A DNA stretch of 64,000 bases from G963665185 sp049723905 (GTDB taxonomy: Bacteria; Desulfobacterota; Desulfovibrionia; Desulfovibrionales; Desulfovibrionaceae): positions 2,604,001-2,668,000 of the forward strand of contig NZ_JBJKFD010000001.1 in the NCBI RefSeq assembly GCF_049723905.1, in the 5' to 3' direction. The notes under the pieces are model-generated. The model was not told the DNA's origin. It saw nothing but the letters and a program-made list of their open reading frames with translations, and made no database searches. The position numbers and the translations under genes were made by a program. Positions 33,081-41,589 of the stretch are shown here, piece after piece. How positions within the stretch are numbered: the first letter of the stretch is position 1; the number at the start of each line of letters is the position of its first letter.

Positions 33081-33479
33081 CGAATACCACTCGCCCTTCC
33101 CGCTCCGGCCACGGTCGTTGAGATTCTGGAAGACGTTCCTGTCACCCCCAGCTTGATCGAGCGGGCGATCGAATTGAAAAATGAAGGGTATATCATCGCG
33201 CTGGATGATTTTTTCGGGGATGATTCCTCTCTGGAAATCATGGACTATGTTGATATCTTCAAATTGGACTGCCTGGAAGGCGACATGCGGGAGATTTTCC
33301 GGCTCAAGCAAAAATTCAGCGACACGTTGTGCGTGTTCCTGGCCGAAAAGGTCGACTCCGAATCCATGTTCGAGGATTTGAAGCAACATGGGATCGATCT
33401 GTTCCAGGGGTATTATTTCGCCAGGCCACAGGTGATGAAGGGACGAAAACAAACCCGGATTTGCCCTCTCCCCGAATGA
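33081..33479 (+). pseudogene. 5'-truncated EAL-domain gene (YuxH/HDOD type)
   Basis: The frame is open from 33081 and reads LPAPATVVEILEDVPVTPSL, then RAIELKNEGYIIALDDF, DIFKLDC and LFQGYYFARPQVM, which is the second half of a degenerate EAL domain of the EAL-HDOD family (compare the intact gene at 55879). There is no start codon with a ribosome site before the TTG at 33153, and the N-terminal EAL half and the HDOD domain are missing. The break at the 5' side coincides with tRNA fragment E, so integration probably cut the gene. Likely non-functional. Confidence 0.8.
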
Positions 33480-33522
33480 GGATTACTATTTCCCGTATCA
33501 GTAGGGATAGGAGACCCAAACC

Positions 33523-34827
33523 GTGCCATTACCAAACCTCATCGTCATTGCCACCGCCCTCACCGTGGGCGGTTTCCTGCTTTTCTACCGCCCCTTGGCC
33601 GGGTCCTCGGCCTGGCGCGCCACCATCACGCCCCTGGCCTCGATCATGGGGTCCGGGTTCCTGGTCTGCGCTCCGCTCCTCTATGCCAACGTGGGCAACT
33701 ACGCAGTCTGGGCCATGTCCGGCCTGCTCGTCCTGGCCTACGGCGTGGGATCGGTCATCCGCTTCAATATCCGCTATGCCGAACCTGTCTTTGCCGAGCA
33801 CGGCCCCGCCGGGAAGGGCAGCCCGGACCAGCACCCGCTGCACGTGGGCCACTGCAACGGGGCGCAGGGGGTCGGTCCCGCCGGTCCGGCGTCCATGCTG
33901 GAAAAGGCATCCCACATCGTGCTGGTCGGGGCCTACTGCATCTCCGTGTCCTACTACCTGCAACTCCTGGCCGGGTTCGGGCTCAAGTATCTCTCCCTGG
34001 ATCCGGGGTGTTGCGACAAGATCCTGGTCACCGTGATCCTGGCTGGCATCGGCGCGGTGGGCACGGTGCGCGGCCTCAAGGGCATCGAGCGGGTGGAGCG
34101 CGTGGTGGTGGGCGTGAACCTGGCCATGATCGCGGCCCTGTTGGCCGGGCTGGTCCACTTCAACGCGGCGGCGGCCATGGACGGGACCTGGCAACTCCAT
34201 CCCATTGCCTTTCCGAATGATTCCGGGCACATCATCCGACTGGTCATGGGCATGCTCATCGTGGTCCAGGGGTTCGAGACCTCACGTTTTCTCGGTTCCG
34301 AGCATCCGGCGGAGGAGCGCATCCGGACCATGCGCACGGCCCAACTCGTGTCCGCCGCCATCTATGTGGTCTTCGTGGGACTCATGGGACTGGTCATCGG
34401 GCGCACCGGGCTGGACAACAGCGCGGGCATCACGGCCATCGTCAATTATTCCATGGTGGTGGCCCCGATCCTGCCCCTGCTGCTGACCCTGACCGCGGTG
34501 GGCAGCCAGTTCTCGGCGGCCACGGCGGACGACGCAGGCTGCTCCGGCCTGCTCGAAGCGATCCTCAAGGGGCTGATCCCGGTGAAGTTCAACTACCTGG
34601 CGGTGTCCGTAGCCGCCATCGTCATCACCTGGCTCACGGACGTGTACCAGATCATCAGCTACGCCTCGCGCGCCTTTGCACTCTTTTACGTGCTGCAATG
34701 CGCGGTGGCAGTCCTGATCCTGCGCAAGACCGCGCCCTATCCCTCGTCCTGGCCGAGGGCCGTGCTGTTCGGCCTCCTGGGCCTGATCTGCCTGGGGGTG
34801 ACGATCTTCGGGATTCCGGCGGGGTAG
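33523..34827 (+). CDS. APC-like multispanning membrane transporter
   Basis: 434 residues, GTG start with AGGAG about 9 bases upstream. About ten to eleven hydrophobic helices with the unwound-helix motif typical of LeuT/APC folds near the start (ASIMGSGFLVCAPLL). One cytoplasmic loop (about residues 93-125) is rich in His and Gly (DQHPLHVGHCNGAQ). The sequence is GC-rich, like the core genome. Most likely an amino-acid or solute permease; substrate unknown. Confidence 0.75.
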   Translation: MPLPNLIVIATALTVGGFLLFYRPLAGSSAWRATITPLASIMGSGFLVCAPLLYANVGNYAVWAMSGLLVLAYGVGSVIRFNIRYAEPVFAEHGPAGKGSPDQHPLHVGHCNGAQGVGPAGPASMLEKASHIVLVGAYCISVSYYLQLLAGFGLKYLSLDPGCCDKILVTVILAGIGAVGTVRGLKGIERVERVVVGVNLAMIAALLAGLVHFNAAAAMDGTWQLHPIAFPNDSGHIIRLVMGMLIVVQGFETSRFLGSEHPAEERIRTMRTAQLVSAAIYVVFVGLMGLVIGRTGLDNSAGITAIVNYSMVVAPILPLLLTLTAVGSQFSAATADDAGCSGLLEAILKGLIPVKFNYLAVSVAAIVITWLTDVYQIISYASRAFALFYVLQCAVAVLILRKTAPYPSSWPRAVLFGLLGLICLGVTIFGIPAG

Positions 34828-35008
34828 GGGGTACCCTTCACTCTCCACCAGTGTGAACCGCCAAGCACAGACCCACTCCTCGGGATGGGCGTCGGGCGGG
34901 CAGCCCACGCATTCGCACCGGATGCGGGGGGCGATTTTCTGCGAAAAGCCGGAAATTCGAATTAGACCACATTTGGACCACAAACCGAATTTCCGACCGT
35001 CTGGCAAC

Positions 35009-35041
35009 AAAAAATGGCTCCGGTAATCTACCGAAGCCATT
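35009..35041 (-). terminator. Terminator beside remnant F
   Basis: Stem AATGGCT, C/A mismatch, CGGTA with TACCG and AGCCATT (35013-35041), followed on the minus strand by six T residues. Same placement relative to the tRNA fragment as at A, B and D, but a different stem sequence. Confidence 0.8.
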
Positions 35042-35050
35042 AGGAAAAAT

Positions 35051-35095
35051 TGGTGGAGCTGGAGGGAACCGAACCCACGACCTCTTGAATGCCAT
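35051..35095 (-). repeat. tRNA-Ala 3' fragment F (attachment-site remnant)
   Basis: TGGTGGAGCTGGAGGGAACC, GAACCCACGACC and TCTTGAATGCCATGC: the best-preserved fragment, one substitution from a functional T arm. Homology stops at the anticodon loop. No 5' half of the tRNA is found to its right. Confidence 0.88.
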
Positions 35096-35278
35096 GCACG
35101 AAGACTGGCGTGTAACCCTTGAATAATTTGTCTTTTTATTTTGATGCCAACAGAAAATCAGTGATGTTGGAGATGTGTTAAAGGCGTTTGGTTGACCGGA
35201 TTGGTTGACCAAACGTTTGGCGTTTCCTCCTCCTCGATTCAAGACTCCCTGACTCCCACTGGACATCCAAGCAATAGC

Positions 35279-35293
35279 GACATACATTATGTC
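35279..35293. promoter_or_regulatory. Operator of the toxin-antitoxin operon
   Basis: Palindrome GACATA-CAT-TATGTC 17 bases before the antitoxin start, overlapping the expected promoter. Ribbon-helix-helix antitoxins normally autorepress at such sites. Confidence 0.6.
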
Positions 35294-35310
35294 ATACAGG
35301 AGAAATAAAT

Positions 35311-35553
35311 ATGCCCTCAATGATAAGCACACGATTTGATGCCGCCACTCTTGAACGGTTGGATGAAGCAGTACAAGCGTTGGGCCAAACCCGGTCCGGC
35401 TTGATTAAAAACGCAGTGAATCATTACTTGGAATACCTGACGTGGTATTCAACCGAAGTCCAAAAAGGTCTTGATGATGTGAAGACAGGTCGAGTCCTTT
35501 CCCATGAGGAAGTCGCCGACAAGCTGAAAGGACTCGGTGTTGAACTCGATTAA
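35311..35553 (+). CDS. Ribbon-helix-helix antitoxin (ParD/RelB-like)
   Basis: 80 residues with AGGAG 9 bases upstream. Residues 1-45 form a CopG/RHH fold (ISTRFDAATLERLDEAVQAL, TRSGLIKNAVNHYLEYL); the acidic C-terminal half would wrap the toxin. The toxin frame starts inside its last codons (17-base overlap). It represses its own operon and neutralises the toxin. Confidence 0.9.
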   Translation: MPSMISTRFDAATLERLDEAVQALGQTRSGLIKNAVNHYLEYLTWYSTEVQKGLDDVKTGRVLSHEEVADKLKGLGVELD

Positions 35554-35839
35554 CTGGACCGAATCCGCTTACGCTGACCTGACAGACCTAATAAGCTACT
35601 TCCGAGAGCAGGGAGAACCAGATGTCGGGAAAAAGTTGGTTGCCCAAATTCATAAAGCAACTGACACACTACGAACATTCCCCCACGCTGGTCGGGCTGG
35701 ACTGCTGAAAGACACGAGAGAATTGATCATCCCTCATATTCCGTACTTTCTGGTCTATCACGTGCAGCAGAATGTCGTTGAAATACTGCGAGTCATGCAT
35801 ACGTCCAAGCTATGGACTGGAAGCCTAGGGAACGAATGA
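35537..35839 (+). CDS. ParE/RelE-family toxin
   Basis: 100 residues, overlapping the antitoxin gene. ParE landmarks: WTESAYADLTDLISYFREQG, then LRTFPHAGRAGLLKDTRELIIPHIPYFLVYHV and the final VVEILRVMHTSKLW. ParE toxins poison gyrase; RelE ones cleave mRNA, and the fold alone does not separate them (the tail RVMHTSKLW is ParE-like). The complete pair probably stabilised the element carrying AbiH, whose ATG directly follows the toxin stop. Confidence 0.92.
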   Translation: MLNSINWTESAYADLTDLISYFREQGEPDVGKKLVAQIHKATDTLRTFPHAGRAGLLKDTRELIIPHIPYFLVYHVQQNVVEILRVMHTSKLWTGSLGNE

Positions 35840-36814
35840 ATGGGAGAGATGTTAAGAGCTGCTCTACAAAACGGTTTATACATTATTGGGAATGGCTTTG
35901 ATCTTCATCATAATTTAAACACGAGCTATGGCGCATTTGCCACCTGGCTCAAAGATAATCACTCTTCGCTGTATGACAGATGTTTAAAATATTTGATGGG
36001 GGAAGACCCAACTCTTTGGAACGAATTTGAAAATTGCTTTTCACTCATAGACTACGACACAATTGAAGACGAAGCATCAGACTTTCTCCAGTCCTATGCC
36101 ACAGAGAACTGGAGTGATAGCTATCACCACGACTATCAATATGAAATTGAACAAATCACCAAAGACTTATCAATAAATTTGATCCAAGCTTTCACGGAGT
36201 GGATTACCTTTGTTGACAAACAAATTCCGAACTCATTCTGCGTCACATCAAAAATCCGACTCAACCCAAACGCACATTTTCTTACTTTCAACTACACGAG
36301 TACTTTAGCAAAAATATACAATATTCCGACAGAACAGACAAAACACATCCACGGATCATGTTTTCACGGAGGTATAGTCCTCGGTCACGCCTACGAAATC
36401 GCACCAAACCAGTTCACCAGCCAAATAGATGAGGACACTGACGTAAGGATTGCCGAGGGATATTCCCTGATTCAGGATTATTTTGATAGAACATTAAAAC
36501 CGTCACAAAGTATCATCGAAACAAACGCAGGCTATTTCAAAGAATTGCAATACGCCTCAAAAGTCTTTGTTCTTGGACATTCAATGTCTGAGGTAGATAA
36601 GCCGTACTTTGATAAAATCTCCGCAGTTACGCGAGATATTCCTTGGATTGTTTCATATTATGAAGAAGAGTCAAAAGACTATTTAGTCAGGCCTGAAAAA
36701 CCCGTTTCAGCTTCTACGCCACATTTTCCGCCAGCCGTCGGCTTGAGTCTTTGCCGAGGAGCAGAAACGCCAAGAGCGCAAAAAACTCTCCGATTTTCCG
36801 CATCCACTTCCTGA
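35840..36814 (+). CDS. AbiH-family abortive-infection protein, 3' end altered by an IS
   Basis: Starts on the base after the ParE stop. AbiH hallmarks: LYIIGNGFDLHHNLNTSYGAF at the N-terminus (nucleotide-binding-like), HFLTFNYTSTL and HIHGSC in the middle, and VFVLGHSMSEVDKPYF. Native coding ends near 36685, where an IS5-family element entered; the frame then reads 43 IS-encoded residues. Across the IS (from 38147) the frame resumes VKELAGES and stops, so only about eight native residues were replaced. AbiH blocks phage by an unknown mechanism; whether this version still works is unclear. AT-rich, clearly foreign. Confidence 0.85.
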   Translation: MGEMLRAALQNGLYIIGNGFDLHHNLNTSYGAFATWLKDNHSSLYDRCLKYLMGEDPTLWNEFENCFSLIDYDTIEDEASDFLQSYATENWSDSYHHDYQYEIEQITKDLSINLIQAFTEWITFVDKQIPNSFCVTSKIRLNPNAHFLTFNYTSTLAKIYNIPTEQTKHIHGSCFHGGIVLGHAYEIAPNQFTSQIDEDTDVRIAEGYSLIQDYFDRTLKPSQSIIETNAGYFKELQYASKVFVLGHSMSEVDKPYFDKISAVTRDIPWIVSYYEEESKDYLVRPEKPVSASTPHFPPAVGLSLCRGAETPRAQKTLRFSASTS

Positions 36815-38146
36815 AGTTGAACGCCGCTGCGGCCATAAACAAGTTAATGGCGTCGCCGACCGCGCCCTTGAGATAGCTCCGGGCCATGCGGTGATCGTGT
36901 TTGAGATGGCCGATCACCGGCTCGATAGCCGCCCGACGGCGGAAGCGGAGCCGCGCCATAAGGCGCTGGTACGGTGTGTCCTTCTTCTTCGGAGGCTTTG
37001 GGATGAGGATTTGCGTGTCACCGACCTGATTCAGGCCCCTGTAGCCTCGGTCGCAGATCGCCATGGACGGACAGACCCCGGTGACCTCCCAACACTGTTC
37101 GAGGACATCCGGCAACGTATGGCCGTCGTAGACGTTCTCGTTGAACGACATCGCGCCGACGATGATACCCGTAGTTTTTGTGACCGCGATGGACGCCTTG
37201 CGCCCGAACTCGTACTGCTTGTGCGCTTTACCCTTGGAGATGCAGAGAATATCGGGTTCGTGTAGGCTGTAGACCTTATTCTTGTCGCTTCGTTTCTGGT
37301 CCTTGACCCGCTCGTACAGGTCAAGTCGCTCCTGGTGGCGGCCCAGGGCTTCGCCCGGCAATTTGCGCCGGAGTTCACGGATCAAGGCACCAGCCATTGT
37401 CCGCATCTTCCTCGCCTTTTTGGCCATCTTCATCCGTTTCAGCCGAAGCTTGGGGAGCGTGCGCTTGAAGCTGCGGCGTAGACCGACGCCTTCGCTGTCC
37501 GCGATCTTACGGCAGCCCTCGATGACTTTGGTCAAAAGCTTCAGGTCGGTAGGAAAGGTTACGTTCTTTTCCTGGACCGTGGTATCCACCGTGATCTCTC
37601 GTTCTTTGGCGTCATCACCGTGCAGTTCCACGGAGACCTCGAAAATCAGTCGTGCCCCGTCCTCGCCAATGCGCTTGCGGAAATAGATCAAATCCGTGGG
37701 ATCGCAAGGCAGCTTCCACTGGAACTCGGTCATACCGCAAAACGCCTGGTAGTAGGGATTTTGCGTCCATGCCTCCACGACCCGTTCGTCGCTCAGATTC
37801 TCCAACTGCTTGAGCAGCATCAGCCCGACCATTAGCCGGGTCGGCTTGGCTGGCCGACCTTGGTCGCTGTAGAGTCCGGCGAACTCCTCCTCGAATCGCC
37901 CCCAGGGAATTCTCCTCGCCAATTGAAGGAGCGGAGCCTTCGGATTGAGCTGGTCCAGAAGGTCTGGGTAAAGGAACGTACCCTGCGGCTGTTTTTTGGG
38001 TTTTGCCCTCATGATTCTCCCGCCATTCGCTGCATCATTTCGACCGGTTTTATACGAATTCACAACGTTCTCTGGTCGAAAATACTACATTGTACAAGGA
38101 GAATTGTTAATAAAAATCAATCCACTAGAGATATTTCAGGCCCGAC
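36686..38146 (-). mobile_element. IS5-family insertion sequence
   Basis: Ends are imperfect inverted repeats (GTCAGGCCTGAAA left; GTCGGGCCTGAAA from the right). Removing it with one copy of a flanking TA (36684-36685 and 38147-38148) restores the AbiH frame, so TA is the likely target duplication. A 130-bp remnant of a related copy lies at 43265. Confidence 0.85.
36714..38012 (-). CDS. IS5-family transposase
   Basis: 432 residues from the ATG at 38012 (GGGAG upstream); the frame is open 17 codons further. N-terminal domain PTRLMVGLMLLKQLENLSDE and YYQAFCGM, catalytic DDE core with Asp in ITVDTTVQEKNV, Asp in AICDRGYRG and Glu in AAIEPVIGHLKHDHRM. Intact, so the element may be mobile. Confidence 0.93.
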   Translation of the reverse strand: MRAKPKKQPQGTFLYPDLLDQLNPKAPLLQLARRIPWGRFEEEFAGLYSDQGRPAKPTRLMVGLMLLKQLENLSDERVVEAWTQNPYYQAFCGMTEFQWKLPCDPTDLIYFRKRIGEDGARLIFEVSVELHGDDAKEREITVDTTVQEKNVTFPTDLKLLTKVIEGCRKIADSEGVGLRRSFKRTLPKLRLKRMKMAKKARKMRTMAGALIRELRRKLPGEALGRHQERLDLYERVKDQKRSDKNKVYSLHEPDILCISKGKAHKQYEFGRKASIAVTKTTGIIVGAMSFNENVYDGHTLPDVLEQCWEVTGVCPSMAICDRGYRGLNQVGDTQILIPKPPKKKDTPYQRLMARLRFRRRAAIEPVIGHLKHDHRMARSYLKGAVGDAINLFMAAAAFNFRKWMRKIGEFFALLAFLLLGKDSSRRLAENVA

Positions 38147-38392
38147 TAGTTAAGGAGCTTGCAGGTGAGAGCTAAACCTAAATTTCTTTTTTTTTATGGC
38201 TCAAATTGTTTTGATTGCTTTGAGCGTCTTTTTGGGGGCAGCATTCTCGTCTGCCGCGTCTCTTGAAGGGCTGGGATATCTTGAGGGGGGACATGGAACA
38301 GATTGGGATGAGGATACTGCTTGGGATTGAAGTGCCCTATAGATGACGGACACGAACCGAGAGGTTACTGTTCGCTCCAACAGGAGAGCATA

Positions 38393-38677
38393 GTGGCACG
38401 TATGAGATATTCAAAAGATTTCAAGTTGTCAGCGGCAAAGCTTGTTGTCGAACAAGGGTATTCCTTTTCTGAGGTTGCACAGCAGCTTGGCTGTAGCGGC
38501 TGGTCAGTTCGTGATTGGGTTAGAAAGTATCGTGCAAGTGGCGAACTTTCTCCCAGAGAGGAGAGCACGTCAGCTGCCAGCGATTATGCCAAGCTGAGGG
38601 ACGAGAATGCCCGCCTGCGCATGGAGAATGAAATTCTAAAAAAGGCAGCAGCATACTTTGCAAAAAAGTCCCTGTAA
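38393..38677 (+). CDS. IS3-family transposase OrfA
   Basis: 94 residues from the GTG at 38393 (AGGAG 7 bases upstream). HTH domain (DFKLSAAKLVVEQGYSFSEVA, QQLGCSGWSVRDWVRKY) and a coiled coil (RDENARLRMENEILKKAAAYF). It ends with a canonical A6G slippery run (GCAAAAAAGTCC) for -1 frameshifting into orfB. Confidence 0.9.
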   Translation: MARMRYSKDFKLSAAKLVVEQGYSFSEVAQQLGCSGWSVRDWVRKYRASGELSPREESTSAASDYAKLRDENARLRMENEILKKAAAYFAKKSL

Positions 38678-39554
38678 AGTACGCGTGGATCGCAAAGCAA
38701 AGGGGACATTACCCGACGAAGGTTCTTTGCAAAGTTCTGTCCGTCAGCAGAAGCGGCTATTATGCGTGGGCAAGACGAAAGCCCGGCAGACTGGCGTTGA
38801 AGCGGCAGCTGGTCCTTGCCGCAGCACAGAAGTCGTATCACGCCAGTAGGGGAATTTACGGCTATCGCAAGGTGCATATGGACGTCGTGGAGCAGGTTGG
38901 TTTTTCGTGTTGCCCGGAGACAGTGCGGCGGTGCTGGCGACTGCTGGACTGCAGTCCAAGTTGAAGCGAAAACATCGTTATCCCTGCCAAACTGGACCGA
39001 ATCCGCCTGTGGCTGAAAACCATCTTTCACGACAGTTTTTAGCCTCGGCACCGAATCAAAAATGGGCGTCGGACATTACCTACATTCCGACACGAGAAGG
39101 CTGGCTGTATCTTGCCGTCACTCTGGACATGTTTTCCAGACGCGTGGTGGGCTGGGCAATGTCGGAACGTGTGGACGCACATCTCGCCTGCAGGGCTCTG
39201 GCTATGGCTATTAAAGCCAGATCCCCCGAAGCAGGGTTGCTTCATCATAGCGACCAGGGCCGCCAATACACCAGCAAGCTGTATAGAAAAGCCCTGAGTC
39301 AAAATGGAATACTTTGTAGCATGAGCCGCAGGGGAAACTGCTGGGACAATGCCGTTGCAGAAACGTTTTTCAGCAAGCTGAAAAGGGAATGGGTAAATTG
39401 GAGCAGGTACCAGCCCCGCTCCGAAGCCAAACTGGATATCTTCATGTTCCTGGAAGGATTTTATAACAGAAAACGGCGGCATGCCGGAATCGGTTATAAA
39501 AGCCCGGTGGAATATGAAAACATCCACCAGGCTAAAAGTAACCTAGCGGACTAA
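38660..39554 (+). pseudogene. IS3-family transposase OrfB, frameshifted
   Basis: After the slippery site the frame reads VKYAWIAKQRGHYPTKVLC, SRSGYYAW and SRGIYGYRKVH, then goes out of frame near 38927 (ETVRR, stop soon after). The correct sequence continues in another frame as VLATAGLQSKLKRKHRYP with a full catalytic core: Asp in WASDITYIPT, Asp in HHSDQGRQYTS and Glu in NAVAETFFSKLKRE. A single-base loss explains this, so the copy is probably inactive unless it is a sequencing error. Confidence 0.85.
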
Positions 39555-41304
39555 CCTCTCAGAGAATGTCCATTTTTTCTATGGCACTTCAGATGTAAGT
39601 TCAGATGGTCAAGTGGTTGTAGGGCAAGCTGGGTCAACTTTAGGCGATCAAGCCTTTCGTTGGACTCCTTCAGGAGGAATGGTTGGCCTAGGATCACTGC
39701 TCGGAAAAAATAGTGGTTCCTCTCGGGCATACGGTATCAGTTCCAACGGGGATGTTATTGTCGGAGTGAGCATATCGGAGGGGACGGAGGCTTTTCGTTG
39801 GACAGAGGCTGAGGGAATGGTGGGTTTAGGGGATTTCGATGGAGGGAAGTTTCAATCACGTGCATGGGCGATTAATTCCGATGGATCGGTTATTGTTGGG
39901 CATGGCACCACAGCTGAAGGATGGGAGGCGTTTAGGTGGACTTCAAACAGTGGTATGGAAAATTTGAACGATATATTAACCGCTAATGGTGTTGATATGG
40001 ATGGGTGAAGGCTAACTACAGCCACTGGAGTTTCTGATGATGGTGAAACTATTGTTGGTTTCAAAGAGACTACCGACGGAAATCAAGAGGCGTATATTGC
40101 CCGTATAAATGGCGTCGACCATACAAGTGGTGTTATTACGCCTTTTGAGCTTAGTAGCTCTCTGGCCTCTATGAACCAAGTTGGAGCTACGGCTACCGCA
40201 ATGGCTAGGTCTACGGTTTCAGCGATGATGGACGCCTCGCATAGTGCGGTCATCAATGTATCTGCTCCCTCTTCCAACAACGAAGAAGTGAAAAACAAAA
40301 ATAAGTTATGGGTTGGTGGTACGCTCATCAGCAACAGTTCATTTTCCGATGAAGACTTTGGTGGAGAAGGCGGCGTCGGTGTAACCCATTATTTTGCCAA
40401 TGGGATGAGTCTTGGCGGAGGCGTGTTTTCTGGTAGACGCTCTTTGGATACATCGTACGGCGGCAACCAGGATTCATCTTTGATTGGGCCAGGTATATTT
40501 TTCACCTACTCTCCGGCTACCTATGGCTTACGCCTCGAAGGCGGCGGCATGTGGCATTACCTGGATATGGACTTGGAGCGTGGCTATCAAAACGGTGCAA
40601 GTTTGTCTCAGTCCAAGAGATCGACTCAGGGGCAAGCGTTCAGCCTGTTCGGACGGATAGGTTGGGCCTTTCCGATTGTTGAGAGCATTACATTGCAGCC
40701 TTTTGCTCAATACAATTGGGAGCAGATTGATATCGACAGCTATACGGAGTCTGGCGGTCCTTTTCCTGCTCACTTCGACTCCCGCACCGAATATGTCAAT
40801 CAGGCTCGACTTGGCCTGGAAGTACAATATGCATGCAATGAAAATTTAGATTTGTGGACTTGGGCGGCATGGTCGCATCGTTTTGAAGACGAAGGAGTTT
40901 CCATGAGCGGCCAACTTACTGGCCTGTTCGCTTTCAACTATGGTGGAGTCTCAATCGACCAAGACTGGGGCGACGCGGGTGTTGGTGTTAAATGGCGTCC
41001 TTGGGGAGACGGTTTTGAAACTTTTTCACGGCTCGGATTTGGAATTGACAGCCAGGACGATACAGAACCGGATGTTGCTTTGACGGTCGGATTATCCTGG
41101 GCTTTTTAAGGTTGCTATGAGTGCTATTATGAATGGGGCGGTCTGCATGGCCGCTTTTTTATGTTTTTTTCAGTGTAAAGGGCAGGAAGCCTAATGTGGG
41201 GCATGCCAACTGGAGTATGTAAGAAGATTGTAAGGTCCGTAGTCTATTTAAGTTTAGACGTTGTAAGCCGTTGAAAAGTAAATTTGAGGTAAAGACTAAA
41301 GCGT

Positions 41305-41373
41305 ATGAGAAAAATGATTATCGCGAGTCTGCTGGCGGTTGTGTTTATGGGAGGATTACCACTGCAAAGATAG
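41305..41373 (+). pseudogene. Possible remnant of a small secreted Cys-containing protein
   Basis: ATG at 41305 encodes MRKMIIASLLAVVFMGG, a good signal peptide, but stops after 22 codons. In the +1 frame from about 41348 an open stretch reads WEDYHCKDSHVYLKTHGDP and EIYRKDAVQRYYQGNAEC up to about 41503, which looks natural. A one-base slip would join them into a protein of about 65 residues. Weak evidence, no family recognised. Confidence 0.3.
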
Positions 41374-41589
41374 CCATGTTTATTTGAAAACACACGGTGA
41401 CCCGCGAGAAATTTATCGGAAAGATGCTGTGCAGAGATACTATCAGGGCAATGCAGAATGCACGCCGTGCTGTGCGATGCATACTGCAAGAACAAGGAGT
41501 TGAACTCGATTGGCTCATGGATTTTTCCATGGAACTATATACGTTGAGGGTACTGGAGGAATAACCAACTTTAGCTTGAGGAGGATTGC

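Larger units (their letters stand above)
34828..35278. other. Gene-free stretch with remnant F
   Basis: 450 bases without a gene. Contains a minus-strand terminator (35009-35041) and tRNA-Ala remnant F (35051-35095). Downstream of F the sequence becomes AT-rich, marking the start of the decayed mobile zone. Confidence 0.6.
38328..39591 (+). mobile_element. IS3-family insertion sequence (second type)
   Basis: Inverted repeats begin TGAAGTGCC and share TATAGA and GGACA; flanked by the 3-bp direct repeat GAT. It carries orfA and a frameshifted orfB, unrelated in detail to the IS3 element at 18372. Inserted in the autotransporter gene. Confidence 0.88.
38196..41109 (+). pseudogene. HAF-repeat autotransporter, broken by an IS and a nonsense codon
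   Basis: Two exon-like parts, 38196-38327 and 39592-41109, join in frame once the IS3-family element and one copy of its 3-bp target GAT are removed. The joined protein (about 548 residues) has a signal sequence ending AAFSSAAS, HAF-type beta-propeller repeats (DVSSDGQVVVG, AFRWT, GLGSL; then AINSDGSVIVG), a linker and a C-terminal autotransporter beta-barrel (from about 40300, ending GLSWAF). A TGA at 40006-40008 interrupts ...DMDG*RLTTATGVS, where relatives have Trp. The second half (40171-41109) remains open but lacks a signal. A T9 run precedes the ATG. Confidence 0.85.
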
